Shown here: piece after piece, positions 18,468-26,237 of the stretch | Layout of the letters: each line of letters starts with the position of its first letter | How positions within the stretch are numbered: the stretch's first letter is position 1 | Assembly (NCBI RefSeq): GCF_900101455.1 | Contig: NZ_FMZJ01000015.1 | Coordinates: forward strand, 34,827 to 98,826 | Length of the DNA: 64,000 nt | From: Sphingomonas sp. YR710 | GTDB taxonomy: Bacteria; Pseudomonadota; Alphaproteobacteria; Sphingomonadales; Sphingomonadaceae | Direction of reading: 5' to 3' | Program-made: the position numbers and the translations under genes | Notes under the pieces: model-generated | Told to the model about the DNA's origin: nothing | Databases searched by the model: none | What the model saw: the letters and a program-made list of their open reading frames with translations, nothing else

Positions 18468-19016
18468 ATGATCAAGACCATGTTCCGCTCGGCGCTTGCC
18501 GCCACCGCACTCTCGCTGGTGGCGCCCGCTGCCTTTGCCAATCCGATGGTTGGCGGCGCGGCCATGTATCCGACGAAGACCATCGTCGATAATGCCGTCA
18601 ATTCAAAGGATCATACGACCCTGGTTGCCGCGGTGAGAGCCGCCGACCTCGTCGGCACGCTGTCGAGCCCCGGGCCGTTCACCGTTTTCGCGCCCACCAA
18701 TGCCGCATTCGCGAAGCTGCCGGCCGGCACGGTCGAAACGCTCGTCAAGCCGGAAAACAGGGGCACGCTGACGACGATTCTGACCTACCATGTGGTTGCC
18801 GGCACGATGACGTCGCAGTCGATCGCTGCCGCGATCAAGGCGGGCGGCGGCAAGGCTGAACTCACCACCGTGCAGGGTGAAAAGCTCACCGCCTGGATGA
18901 AGGGCGACAAGTTGGTGCTCACCGATGCCAAGGGCGGCAATTCGATGGTGACGATCGCCGACGTGATGCAATCGAACGGCGTGATCCACGTCGTCGATAC
19001 TGTCCTGATGCCGTAA
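18468..19016 (+). CDS. Secreted fasciclin (FAS1) domain protein
   Basis: 182 residues from the ATG at 18468, which has GAGGAAGAGGA just upstream; the open frame reaches back to 18348 but that part has no ribosome site and looks non-coding. Residues 1-24 form a signal peptide (FRSALAATALSLVAPAAFA, cleavage after AFA). A single FAS1 domain follows with the H1 motif TVFAPTNAAFAKLP and the H2 end GVIHVVDTVLMP, plus the YHV segment. FAS1 proteins mediate cell-surface or matrix contacts. It is divergent from the siderophore receptor. Confidence 0.92.
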   Translation: MIKTMFRSALAATALSLVAPAAFANPMVGGAAMYPTKTIVDNAVNSKDHTTLVAAVRAADLVGTLSSPGPFTVFAPTNAAFAKLPAGTVETLVKPENRGTLTTILTYHVVAGTMTSQSIAAAIKAGGGKAELTTVQGEKLTAWMKGDKLVLTDAKGGNSMVTIADVMQSNGVIHVVDTVLMP

Positions 19017-19024
19017 TCTGCGAA

Positions 19025-19052
19025 CATCGGCCGGGCGATGCACCGGCCGATG
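19025..19052 (+). terminator. Stem-loop after the fasciclin gene
   Basis: A perfect 10-bp stem (CATCGGCCGG / CCGGCCGATG) with an 8-base loop begins eight bases after the fasciclin stop codon. There is no clear T-run after it, so termination is plausible but not certain. Confidence 0.4.
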
Positions 19053-19115
19053 ACCAGTAGCTTCGCGTTTCATCCGCCAGCCGAACGCAGGCGGGCCTGA
19101 CGGATGGTTGGGGGA

Positions 19116-19142
19116 GCGGGGCTGTTCTCAGAACAGTCCCGC
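19116..19142 (-). terminator. Hairpin containing the pit stop codon
   Basis: A 12-bp stem with one G-T pair surrounds a three-base loop. On the minus strand the loop is TGA, the stop codon of the phosphate transporter gene. A C-rich stretch, not a T-run, follows. It may end or protect the nudix-pit transcript. Confidence 0.35.
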
Positions 19143-20129
19143 TATCCAGTAGAATGCGGCGGCGATCAAAGCCGCCGCCGGCAAGGTCACCACCCAGGCG
19201 ATGACGATGCTGCTGGCGACATTCCAGCGCACCGCCGCCAGTCGGCGGGACGCGCCGACGCCGACGATCGCGCCGGTGATGGTGTGGGTCGTCGATACCG
19301 GGATGCCGAGCCAGTTTGCCGCGAACAGGGTGATCGCGCCGCCGGTTTCCGCGCAGAAGCCCTGTGCCGGCGTGAGCCGGGTGATCTTCGATCCCATCGT
19401 GTGCACGATCCGCCAGCCGCCGAACAACGTGCCCAGCCCCATCGCCGCCTGACAGGCGATCACGACCCAGAACGGCACATGGAAGCTGCCGCCCAGCCGG
19501 TGCTGCGAATAAAGCAGGACGGCGATGATCCCCATCGTCTTCTGCGCGTCATTGCCGCCATGGCCGAGCGAGTAGAGCGAGGCGGAGACGAACTGCAGCT
19601 TGCGGAAGCGCCGGTCGGCGGCCTTTGGCGTCGAGCGGACGAACAACCAGCTGGTACCCAGCACGAGGAACAGCGCGAGCACCAGCCCGAAGGCCGGGGA
19701 CAGTATGATCGCCGCCGTCGTCTTGATCACCCCTGCCCAGATCACCGCCGACAGGCCGGCCTTGGCGATACCGGCGCCGAGCAGGCCGCCGATCAGAGCA
19801 TGGCTGCTGCTCGAAGGGATGCCGAGCATCCAGGTGATGATGTTCCAGCAGATCGCGCCCATCAATGCGCCGAAGATCACCTGCGCATCGACGATATTGG
19901 CATCGACGATGCCCTTGCCCACGGTTTCGGCGACATGCAGCCCGAAGAACAGGAAGGCCACGAAGTTGAAGAAGGCCGCCCAGAATACTGCATATTGCGG
20001 CTTGAGGACGCGCGTTGACACGATCGTCGCGATCGAATTGGCCGCGTCGTGCAGGCCGTTCAGAAAGTCGAACGCGAGCGCGATGGCGATCAGACCGATC
20101 AGCATCGGCAAACTCAGAATGGCGCTCAT
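19128..20129 (-). CDS. pit: Low-affinity inorganic phosphate transporter, Pit family
   Basis: 333 residues, strongly hydrophobic, with about ten membrane helices in two halves. The two Pit signature repeats are present: DFLNGLHDAANSIATIVSTRVL near the N-terminus and GGAITLFAANWLGIPVSTTH near the C-terminus. It is a cation- or proton-coupled phosphate symporter in the inner membrane. The start is 18 bases after the stop of the Nudix-DUF47 gene; DUF47 proteins are the usual partners of Pit, so the pair forms one transport unit. The length is short for E. coli PitA but normal for alphaproteobacterial Pit. Confidence 0.94.
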   Translation of the reverse strand: MSAILSLPMLIGLIAIALAFDFLNGLHDAANSIATIVSTRVLKPQYAVFWAAFFNFVAFLFFGLHVAETVGKGIVDANIVDAQVIFGALMGAICWNIITWMLGIPSSSSHALIGGLLGAGIAKAGLSAVIWAGVIKTTAAIILSPAFGLVLALFLVLGTSWLFVRSTPKAADRRFRKLQFVSASLYSLGHGGNDAQKTMGIIAVLLYSQHRLGGSFHVPFWVVIACQAAMGLGTLFGGWRIVHTMGSKITRLTPAQGFCAETGGAITLFAANWLGIPVSTTHTITGAIVGVGASRRLAAVRWNVASSIVIAWVVTLPAAALIAAAFYWIAGLF

Positions 20130-20147
20130 TGAATAGTTCCCGGGCCG

Positions 20148-21218
20148 TCAGGCGTGATCGAGCACAAGGCCCTGGATTTCGTTGGCGACGTCTTCGAACC
20201 GGTCGGTGACCTTCTCGAGGTGGCCATAGACTTCGCGGCCGATGATGAAGGTCATCGGGTTCTGCCCGGCCTGCGCCTTGAACAACGCCTTCAGGCCGGC
20301 GTCGTGAATGTCGTCGGCATGGCCCTCCAGCTTGACGATCCGCTCGGTCAGTTCGTGCAGCCGTGCGCTGTTCCGGTCGAGCGAGCGCAGCAGTGGCATC
20401 GCATCGGCGGTGATCCGCGCGCATTCGACGATCAGCCCGGCCATGTCGCGCATCTGCGGTTCGAACGTATCGAGTTCGTAGAGCATGATCGTCTTGGCGG
20501 TCTGGTTCATCTGGTCGATCGCGTCATCCATCGCGCCGATCAGGCCGGTGATTGCGGTGCGATCGAACGGCGTGATCAAGGTCCGGCGCACATCCATCAG
20601 CACCTCGCGGATGATGTCGTCGGCATCTTGCTCGCGATCGACGATTACCTTGCAGTGGATCGGCAGGTCGGGGCCGCCCTGCAACAGCTTGCCGAGCGCG
20701 TCAGCCGCGACCACGATCAATGCGGCATGCGCCTCGAACTGTTCGAAGAAGCGGCCTTGCTTGGGCATCAGAGCCTGGAACCAGCGCACGATCGTGGACC
20801 TTTCTGCGGAATGGCGGCGAACCGCCGAGAGACAATGTTCGATAAAACCGGGCTTCCAGACCGGCGGCTGGAACCGCGCGATCAGGATTTTGAGATCGGG
20901 CTCTTCTACGGCAGCCGCCGCCTGCGCAAGCGAGAACCAGCGCACCTCGCGTTCATGCTGTTCAGGCCATTCGGGCAATTGGCCGGTAACCGACAGCGGG
21001 AACACGTCGACCGTCGCCAGCCGCGCGTCGCCGCTTCGGCGCAACTTGTTATAGTTGTAATTGCCGATCGAGATCGGGCACGGAATACCGACCAGCCCGG
21101 CCTCTTCGAACGCCTCATGCGCGGCGGCTTCGTGGCTGCGCAGCCCCTTGATGCGATTGCCCTTGGGAATCACCCAGCGCCGCCGTTCCCGCGACGTGAT
21201 CAGCATGACCTCGATCAC
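20148..21218 (-). CDS. Nudix hydrolase fused to DUF47/PhoU-like Pit accessory protein
   Basis: At least 356 residues. Residues 1-125 form a Nudix domain with RRRWVIPKG and the box ending HEAFEEAGL; the catalytic EE pair is kept, but the first Glu of the usual box is Leu. Residues about 145-356 are an all-helical DUF47/PhoU-like domain (QALMPKQGRFFEQFEAHAAL, VKLEGHADDIHDAG, YGHLEKVTDRFEDVANEIQG), the known partner of Pit. The GTG at 21218 is the first canonical start, yet the Nudix-like sequence clearly continues upstream in frame (IIKQVAALPYRTDGNG) back to a TAA at 21294-21296 with no ATG, GTG or TTG. An ATC at 21261-21266, just after a GAGAGGA site, may be a rare start, or a base has changed. 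Confidence 0.85.
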   Translation of the reverse strand: MIEVMLITSRERRRWVIPKGNRIKGLRSHEAAAHEAFEEAGLVGIPCPISIGNYNYNKLRRSGDARLATVDVFPLSVTGQLPEWPEQHEREVRWFSLAQAAAAVEEPDLKILIARFQPPVWKPGFIEHCLSAVRRHSAERSTIVRWFQALMPKQGRFFEQFEAHAALIVVAADALGKLLQGGPDLPIHCKVIVDREQDADDIIREVLMDVRRTLITPFDRTAITGLIGAMDDAIDQMNQTAKTIMLYELDTFEPQMRDMAGLIVECARITADAMPLLRSLDRNSARLHELTERIVKLEGHADDIHDAGLKALFKAQAGQNPMTFIIGREVYGHLEKVTDRFEDVANEIQGLVLDHA

Positions 21219-21581
21219 CCCGTTTCCATCGGTTCGGTAGGGAAGGGCGGCAACCTGCTTGATGATCGATCCTCTCGCCGGGGTGCCGGCCGATTATGAC
21301 GCTTTGGTTGCAATTGCCGCGAATCTTGGCGGATCGCCAGCCCCGACTTTTGCGGATCGCGATATCGAGGTGTCGTTGGTCGAAGCAAGCCGGTCGTTCG
21401 TCGCCGGTCATGGAGGTTTGTGGAGGGGATGGCGCGGTCGGTCGAACGTCGCATGTGCCGTCAACGGCGTTGCCATACAGCTTTTACCACGGCGGACGGC
21501 AGCAGGATGCACGGTGCGCCGCAAAGACATTAGGCGCGCCGCGGCAGGGGTTGTGGCGCGAGGTTTCAGAGGAGTTCCGCC
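21219..21581. other. Region between the Nudix gene and the first UrcA gene
   Basis: On the minus strand, bases 21219 to about 21266 probably encode the missing N-terminus of the Nudix protein. The rest is the divergent promoter region for the UrcA gene on the plus strand, with CAGAGGAG before 21582. I see no clear operator or further gene here. Confidence 0.5.
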
Positions 21582-21926
21582 ATGATTCGTTCGATTCTTC
21601 TTGCAGTGGCTTCCGTCGGGGTTTCCGCGGCGGCCATGACGTCGGCGCCGGCTTTCGCGGCCGAAGCCCCCCGTATCGATGTCCATTATGATGACCTCAG
21701 CCTGCGGGGCCCGCAGGGTGCACAGGAACTGAAGGTTCGCGTCGAGCGCGCCGCGCGTCGCGTTTGCGCCACCAACGGTGTCGTTGATCTGCAGGCCCGT
21801 GCTGCTTCGGCCGAGTGCCGCCGCGTGGCGGTCGTCAGGGCTATGCCGCAGGTCGAGCTGGCACTCGCCAATGCCCAGAATCAGCGGGTTGCGGAAAACA
21901 GTCGAGTGTCAGTGGCGGCTCACTGA
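21582..21926 (+). CDS. UrcA-family secreted protein, paralogue 1
   Basis: 114 residues. The signal peptide (about residues 1-27, ending SAPAFAA) is followed by the short UrcA domain: VHYDDLSLRGPQGAQELKVR, VERAARRVC and a second cysteine before RRVAVVRAMPQVELALANA. Two conserved cysteines probably form a disulfide. Function is unknown in the family. It is the first of three paralogues in a row, each a single transcription unit with its own terminator. Confidence 0.9.
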   Translation: MIRSILLAVASVGVSAAAMTSAPAFAAEAPRIDVHYDDLSLRGPQGAQELKVRVERAARRVCATNGVVDLQARAASAECRRVAVVRAMPQVELALANAQNQRVAENSRVSVAAH

Positions 21927-21979
21927 CCAACCCACAACAGGTACACGCGGCCGGACTGGCAATTTCCACCGCGTGGCAC

Positions 21980-22015
21980 ACACCCTCGGGCTTTCCCTTG
22001 CCCGGGGGTGTTTTT
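21980..22015 (+). terminator. Rho-independent terminator of UrcA paralogue 1
   Basis: A 12-base stem (ACACCCTCGGGC / GCCCGGGGGTGT, one mismatch) with an 8-base loop is followed at once by five T. It closely resembles the terminators of the other two UrcA genes. Confidence 0.88.
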
Positions 22016-22152
22016 ACGCCGGTGGCCATTTTTACCGGACACGGACGATAACGGCTATGCATGACGGCGCTGTCGCCGCTTCTTCAAAATCGGCTATTTT
22101 CTCCGGATTTTCAGATTTTGCTAAAATATAAATGGTTAATATGTGAAAAACA

Positions 22153-22166
22153 TTATGGTGCCATAA
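22153..22166. promoter_or_regulatory. Palindrome in the AT-rich promoter of UrcA paralogue 2
   Basis: TTATGGTGCCATAA (six-base arms, two-base centre) lies 58 bases before the second UrcA start, inside a stretch from about 22086 to 22210 that is far richer in A and T than the surroundings. It could be an operator; no regulator is assigned. Confidence 0.35.
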
Positions 22167-22224
22167 CAAAATATTCATTGGTCGAACCTATTGGAATATT
22201 TCCAGGCAATTTAGGAGAGGCTTT

Positions 22225-22536
22225 ATGAAAAACCCGATCGTTATTTCATCTTTGATAGTTGTGGCATTTTCGATGTCGGCGATGGCTACACCAGTTATTG
22301 CATCCAGTGATGCCAGCGTTACTGTTCGATATAAGGATTTGAACCTTGCAAATTCTGAGGGCGTGCGGGAGCTTCGTGCAAGGGTAAACCATGCCGCTGC
22401 GACGGTCTGTGCGGGTGAACTGTCGTCCGTTTGCGTGCGCGGCGCCATTGCCAGCGCCGAGCCGCAGATCAATCTGGCGCTTGCCGGTGGTGCATCGCAT
22501 TCGAAGACCGAAACGATCGCCGTTTCCGCGCACTGA
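22225..22536 (+). CDS. UrcA-family secreted protein, paralogue 2
   Basis: 103 residues with a signal peptide (FSMSAMATPVIA region) and the UrcA core VRYKDLNLANSEGVRELRAR, VNHAAATVC, with a second cysteine in SSVCVRGAIASAEPQINLAL. It is more divergent than the other two: the post-cysteine RMAV..AMPQVELAL element has changed. Both the promoter and the first third of the gene are AT-rich compared with the neighbours. A strong AGGAGAGG ribosome site precedes it. Confidence 0.88.
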   Translation: MKNPIVISSLIVVAFSMSAMATPVIASSDASVTVRYKDLNLANSEGVRELRARVNHAAATVCAGELSSVCVRGAIASAEPQINLALAGGASHSKTETIAVSAH

Positions 22537-22568
22537 CGCAGAGCCCGCCTGCGCGCGAGGATCGCTCG

Positions 22569-22601
22569 AACACCTCCGGGTTCCTTCCCCGGAGGTGTTT
22601 T
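22569..22601 (+). terminator. Rho-independent terminator of UrcA paralogue 2
   Basis: The stem AACACCTCCGGG / CCCGGAGGTGTT with a short TTCCTT-type loop leads into TTTT. The sequence is related to the terminators after paralogues 1 and 3. Confidence 0.85.
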
Positions 22602-22679
22602 CGTGTCCGGCCGATGCGCGTCAGAACGGTGAGGTTGTGTGGAGGGCAATCCGGAGAACACGGCAGCGCCCCGCCTCGC

Positions 22680-22771
22680 CGTCATTCCGCGAAAGCGGAA
22701 ACTCACAGTGAAGGCGCACGGGAATCGGAAGGTGCCCTCATCCATGGGTCCCCGCTTTCGCGGGGATGACG
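22680..22771. repeat. REP-type inverted-repeat element, copy 2
   Basis: The right arm 22742-22771 is identical over 30 bases to the reverse complement of the left arm of the element at 14464. The left arm 22680-22706 is a diverged inverted copy (CGTCATTCCGCGAAAGCGGAA). Overall length (92 versus 94 bases) and layout are the same. It lies between UrcA paralogues 2 and 3. Confidence 0.78.
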
Positions 22772-23092
22772 ATGAAAAGGAGGCCGGCGCGATAAAAGGC
22801 TATGAGCGCAGCCAGATCGTCTGATCGGCCGGACGACGCGCAGAATGCGAGATATGGTCGGTCACCCCCATCGTTGACGGTGATGACTTGGGAATGGAAC
22901 ATGGCCGCGCGGTCGTCGCTGACTTTCGTCTGCTCCGATATGTCGTTCGTCGTCAGATTTGCGGTTTGCAGAGGCGGCTCGCCCGTCGGTCGAACCCTGC
23001 ATGCGAAGCTCCTGCGGGCCGCCTAGAAAGTTCTCAACGACAGATGGCGGCGCGATGGCGGCCATGTCGAACGGGACCTCAGGGAGTTTATA
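22772..23092. other. Region upstream of UrcA paralogue 3
   Basis: About 320 bases with no convincing gene. It holds the promoter of the third UrcA gene and its CAGGGAG ribosome site. No palindrome comparable to that of paralogue 2 was seen. Confidence 0.4.
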
Positions 23093-23428
23093 ATGACCAC
23101 GACCATCTTCACCTCGCTTGCGCTTGCTGCTGCTACCGTAACCGGCTTCGCGTCTCCGGCCTTTGCCGCCGATTTGCCTACGGCTGTGGTTCGCTACGGT
23201 GACATCAACCTCGCAAATGCCGCAGGTGCGCAGACATTGCAGATGCGCGTCAAGCGTGCGGCTGCACGGGTTTGCCAGACCAGCGACCGTGACCTTTCGG
23301 CGGTGATGGCGGCGAAGCAGTGCCAGCGTCTCGCTGTCGCCAGAGCGATGCCGCAGGTCGAACTCGCGCTGGCACAGGCCGGCACGCAGGTCGCCCAGAA
23401 TTCAGCGAGCCTCGCCTCGGCACACTGA
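23093..23428 (+). CDS. UrcA-family secreted protein, paralogue 3
   Basis: 111 residues with a signal peptide ending ASPAFAA and the full UrcA core: VVRYGDINLANAAGAQTLQM, VKRAAARVC, and a second cysteine followed by QRLAVARAMPQVELALAQA. It is closer to paralogue 1 than to paralogue 2, with AMPQVELALA shared exactly, and all three end in Ala-His. The role is unknown; the family is exported and small. Confidence 0.9.
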   Translation: MTTTIFTSLALAAATVTGFASPAFAADLPTAVVRYGDINLANAAGAQTLQMRVKRAAARVCQTSDRDLSAVMAAKQCQRLAVARAMPQVELALAQAGTQVAQNSASLASAH

Positions 23429-23481
23429 TCTGATCGATCGTAAAGCACGCGGTCCTTCGCCACCTCGCCGCCGCGTGCCAG

Positions 23482-23515
23482 CACCCCCGGGCTTCCCCCG
23501 CCCGGGGGTGTTTTT
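23482..23515 (+). terminator. Rho-independent terminator of UrcA paralogue 3
   Basis: A perfect 11-bp stem (CACCCCCGGGC / GCCCGGGGGTG) with a 7-base loop and five T. It is nearly the same hairpin as after paralogue 1. Confidence 0.9.
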
Positions 23516-23679
23516 CTGCGTGATGCCCGCCCCGGCCGCCGAAAGGCAGGATCGTTTCGTCGCGAAATATATTCGCAGCGGAACAGATGGGCGGTTGCCG
23601 CGTCATTGGTTCCGGATCGATCGCCGATCCCGCGGATGCCCTGCATCCGGCCGAATCGGACCGCGAGGAAACAGACGCA

Positions 23680-24444
23680 ATGCTTGCCCGGCCCCAGCAA
23701 CCGGATTTCCTGCCGCCCCCTCGCATTGCCGCCCCCGGACACGCGCTTTTCATCGACTTTGACGGAACCCTGGTTCCGCTGATGGACCGGCCCGACCAGG
23801 TCCGTGCCGATGCCGAACTGATCGATTTGCTGCAGGCTTTGCGCGTCCGGTGCGGTCCGCGGCTCGCGATCGTCAGCGGCCGGTCGATCGCGCAGATCGA
23901 TCGGATGATCGGGCCGATCGCGCAGGAGATTGCGCTGGCGGGCAGCCATGGCGCCGAACTCCGCTATAATGGTGTGTCGACCAGCCCGCCCCGTCCATCG
24001 GGCCTTGCCGAAGCATCGGCGGAGCTTGAGTCCTATGCCGTGGAACATCCGGGCCTGCTCGTCGAAACGAAGAGCCTGGGTGTCGCGCTTCACTATCGCA
24101 TGGTGCCAGCGCGGGCGGCCGAGGCAGCGGGCATCGTGCGCGCGATTGCGTCGCGCCACGGGCTGCTGGTGCAGCCGGGCAAGATGATGATGGAGATGCA
24201 CGGGCCCGGCTCCGACAAGGGCAGCGCGGTCGCCGCGCTGCTCGAACGGCCGGCTCTGGCGGGCGCCGTTCCGGTCGTCATCGGTGACGACCTGACCGAC
24301 GAGCCGGCGCTGGCCGTGGCCCGCGCGATGGGCGGGATCGGGATCGTGGTCGGCGGCGACCGCCCCTCTGCCGCGCGATACACGCTGGCGGATGTCGGCG
24401 CGGTGCGTGGCTGGCTATGGCAATTGGTGGAGATGACCGCATGA
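23680..24444 (+). CDS. otsB: Trehalose-6-phosphate phosphatase
   Basis: 254 residues from the ATG at 23680, which has GAGGA ten bases upstream; the open frame reaches back to 23587 but adds sequence without family resemblance. HAD-superfamily motifs are clear: FIDFDGTLVPL (nucleophile and acid Asp), IVSGRSIAQID, HGAELR, and IGDDLTDE with the metal-binding Asp residues. It removes phosphate from trehalose-6-phosphate to yield trehalose. The stop overlaps the start of the next gene (ATGA), showing translational coupling within the otsB-GH15-otsA operon. Confidence 0.93.
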   Translation: MLARPQQPDFLPPPRIAAPGHALFIDFDGTLVPLMDRPDQVRADAELIDLLQALRVRCGPRLAIVSGRSIAQIDRMIGPIAQEIALAGSHGAELRYNGVSTSPPRPSGLAEASAELESYAVEHPGLLVETKSLGVALHYRMVPARAAEAAGIVRAIASRHGLLVQPGKMMMEMHGPGSDKGSAVAALLERPALAGAVPVVIGDDLTDEPALAVARAMGGIGIVVGGDRPSAARYTLADVGAVRGWLWQLVEMTA

Positions 24445-26237
24445 CCGCGACGCTTGATCTATGGCCGATCGGCAATTGCCAGACGTCGGCGCTGATCGAT
24501 CGTGCGGGCCGGTTCGTTTGGGCCTGCGTTCCGCGCGTCGACGGCGATCCCGCTTTCTGTTCATTGCTCGATGATGTGCCGCGCGGCAGCCCGGAAGGCA
24601 GGGGCTTCTGGGATATCGATCTTGAAGACTGTATCGAGACGACGCAATCCTATCTGCGCAACACCCCGATCCTCATAACCCGCCATGTCGATTCCACGGG
24701 CAACGCGATCGAAGTGGTCGATTTCTGTCCGCGCTTCTTCCGTTCGGGACGGATGTATCGTCCGGTCGCGTTCGCGCGGATCGTTCGGCCGGTACAGGGC
24801 AGTCCGCGCATTCGGGTCCGCTTGCGGCCCGCACATGATTGGGGTGCGCAGGACCCGGAACGGACGCGCGGATCGAACCATATCCGTTATATGCTCAGCG
24901 AACTGACGATGCGGCTGTCAACGACCGCGCCGATCGGGTGGATCGAGGATGAACGGCCATTTCGCCTCGAACGCACCTTGCATTTTTTCCTCGGGCCCGA
25001 CGAAAGCTTTGCCGGCGATATCGGCGACACAATCGATACGATGTTCAAGCACAGCGCGCATGAATGGCGCCGCTGGACGCGCGCGCTCGCCATCCCGGTG
25101 GAGTGGCAGGAGGCTGTGATCCGATCGGCGATCACGCTCAAACTGTGTCAGCATGAGGAAACCGGCGCGATCGTGGCGGCGCTGACGACCTCGATCCCCG
25201 AACATTCGGGATCCGGCCGGAACTGGGACTATCGCTATTGCTGGATCCGGGATGCCTATTACACCGTGCAGGCGCTCAACCGGCTGGGCGCACTCGACGT
25301 GCTCGAAGGCTATCTCGAATATCTGCGCAACATCGTCGACAATGCGAAGGGCGGCCATATCCAGCCGCTTTACGGTGTCGATGGCGAGCCCAACCTGCCC
25401 GAACGGAACGCCAGCGCGCTGAACGGATATCGGGGCATGGGGCCGGTGCGAATCGGCAATCAGGCCTATGCGCAGGTCCAGCACGATGCGTACGGCCAGA
25501 TCATCTTGTCCAACGCGCAGGCCTTTTTCGACAGGCGGCTGTACCGGATGGCCGGAGAAGAGGATTTTCGTGCACTGGAGAAGATCGGCGAACTGGCGTG
25601 GCAGGTTTATGACAAGCCCGACGCCGGGCTTTGGGAGTTGCGAACTAAGAGCCATATCCACACCTATTCGGCGGCCATGTGCTGGGCGGCATGCGATCGC
25701 CTCGCCAACGCCGCGGCCGCGCTGGAGCTTGCGGAGCGCGAAACATTCTGGCGCGATCGCGCCGGCCAGATCCGCGAGACCATCGAGCAGATGGCGTGGC
25801 GGCCGGATTCGGACCGGATATCGGCGACGTTTGGGGGGGACGATCTCGATGCGAGCCTGATCCAGCTTCTCGACCTGCGCTTCATCATGCCGGACGATCC
25901 GCGGTTCAAGGCGACGCTCGCCGCTGTCGAGCAAGGGCTGCGACGCGGATCGCACATGCTGCGCTATGCGACCGAAGATGATTTCGGTCTGCCGCATACG
26001 GCTTTCAATGTCTGCACCTTCTGGCTCATCGAAGCTTTATGGCTGACCGGTCGCACCGATGATGCTCGTGCCTTGTTCGAGGAAATGCTGGCCCGGCGGA
26101 CGCAGGCGGGGCTGCTGTCGGAGGATATCGATCCGGCCACCGGCGAATTGTGGGGCAATTACCCGCAGACCTATTCGCTGGTCGGCATGATCAATTGTGC
26201 TGTGCTGCTGAGCAAACCCTGGAGTTCGGTGCGATGA
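24441..26237 (+). CDS. Glycoside hydrolase family 15 protein (glucoamylase/trehalase-like)
   Basis: 598 residues. An N-terminal beta-sandwich (LDLWPIGNCQTSALIDRAGR) leads to a GH15 (alpha/alpha)6 barrel. Recognised blocks are TSIPEHSGSGRNWDYRYCWI, then GLWELRTKSHIHTYSAAMCW with a probable catalytic Glu, and LLSEDIDPATGELWGNYPQT with the second catalytic Glu. No signal peptide is present, so it is cytosolic. The ATGA overlaps with otsB before it and otsA after it place it firmly in trehalose metabolism. GH15 trehalases are known from mycobacteria, so trehalose hydrolysis is possible, but a glucoamylase activity cannot be excluded. The upstream ATG at 24417 lies inside otsB and is less likely. 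Confidence 0.9.
   Translation: MTATLDLWPIGNCQTSALIDRAGRFVWACVPRVDGDPAFCSLLDDVPRGSPEGRGFWDIDLEDCIETTQSYLRNTPILITRHVDSTGNAIEVVDFCPRFFRSGRMYRPVAFARIVRPVQGSPRIRVRLRPAHDWGAQDPERTRGSNHIRYMLSELTMRLSTTAPIGWIEDERPFRLERTLHFFLGPDESFAGDIGDTIDTMFKHSAHEWRRWTRALAIPVEWQEAVIRSAITLKLCQHEETGAIVAALTTSIPEHSGSGRNWDYRYCWIRDAYYTVQALNRLGALDVLEGYLEYLRNIVDNAKGGHIQPLYGVDGEPNLPERNASALNGYRGMGPVRIGNQAYAQVQHDAYGQIILSNAQAFFDRRLYRMAGEEDFRALEKIGELAWQVYDKPDAGLWELRTKSHIHTYSAAMCWAACDRLANAAAALELAERETFWRDRAGQIRETIEQMAWRPDSDRISATFGGDDLDASLIQLLDLRFIMPDDPRFKATLAAVEQGLRRGSHMLRYATEDDFGLPHTAFNVCTFWLIEALWLTGRTDDARALFEEMLARRTQAGLLSEDIDPATGELWGNYPQTYSLVGMINCAVLLSKPWSSVR

Noticed and set aside
21259..21585. Small plus-strand open frame before the first UrcA gene
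   Set aside because: It covers the missing start of the Nudix gene and the UrcA promoter, has no family resemblance and runs into the UrcA start.
21440..22995. GGTCGAAC found upstream of all three UrcA genes (21440, 22180, 22988)
   Set aside because: Distances to the starts differ widely (38 to 142 bases), and TCGA-containing octamers are frequent by chance in this high-GC DNA.
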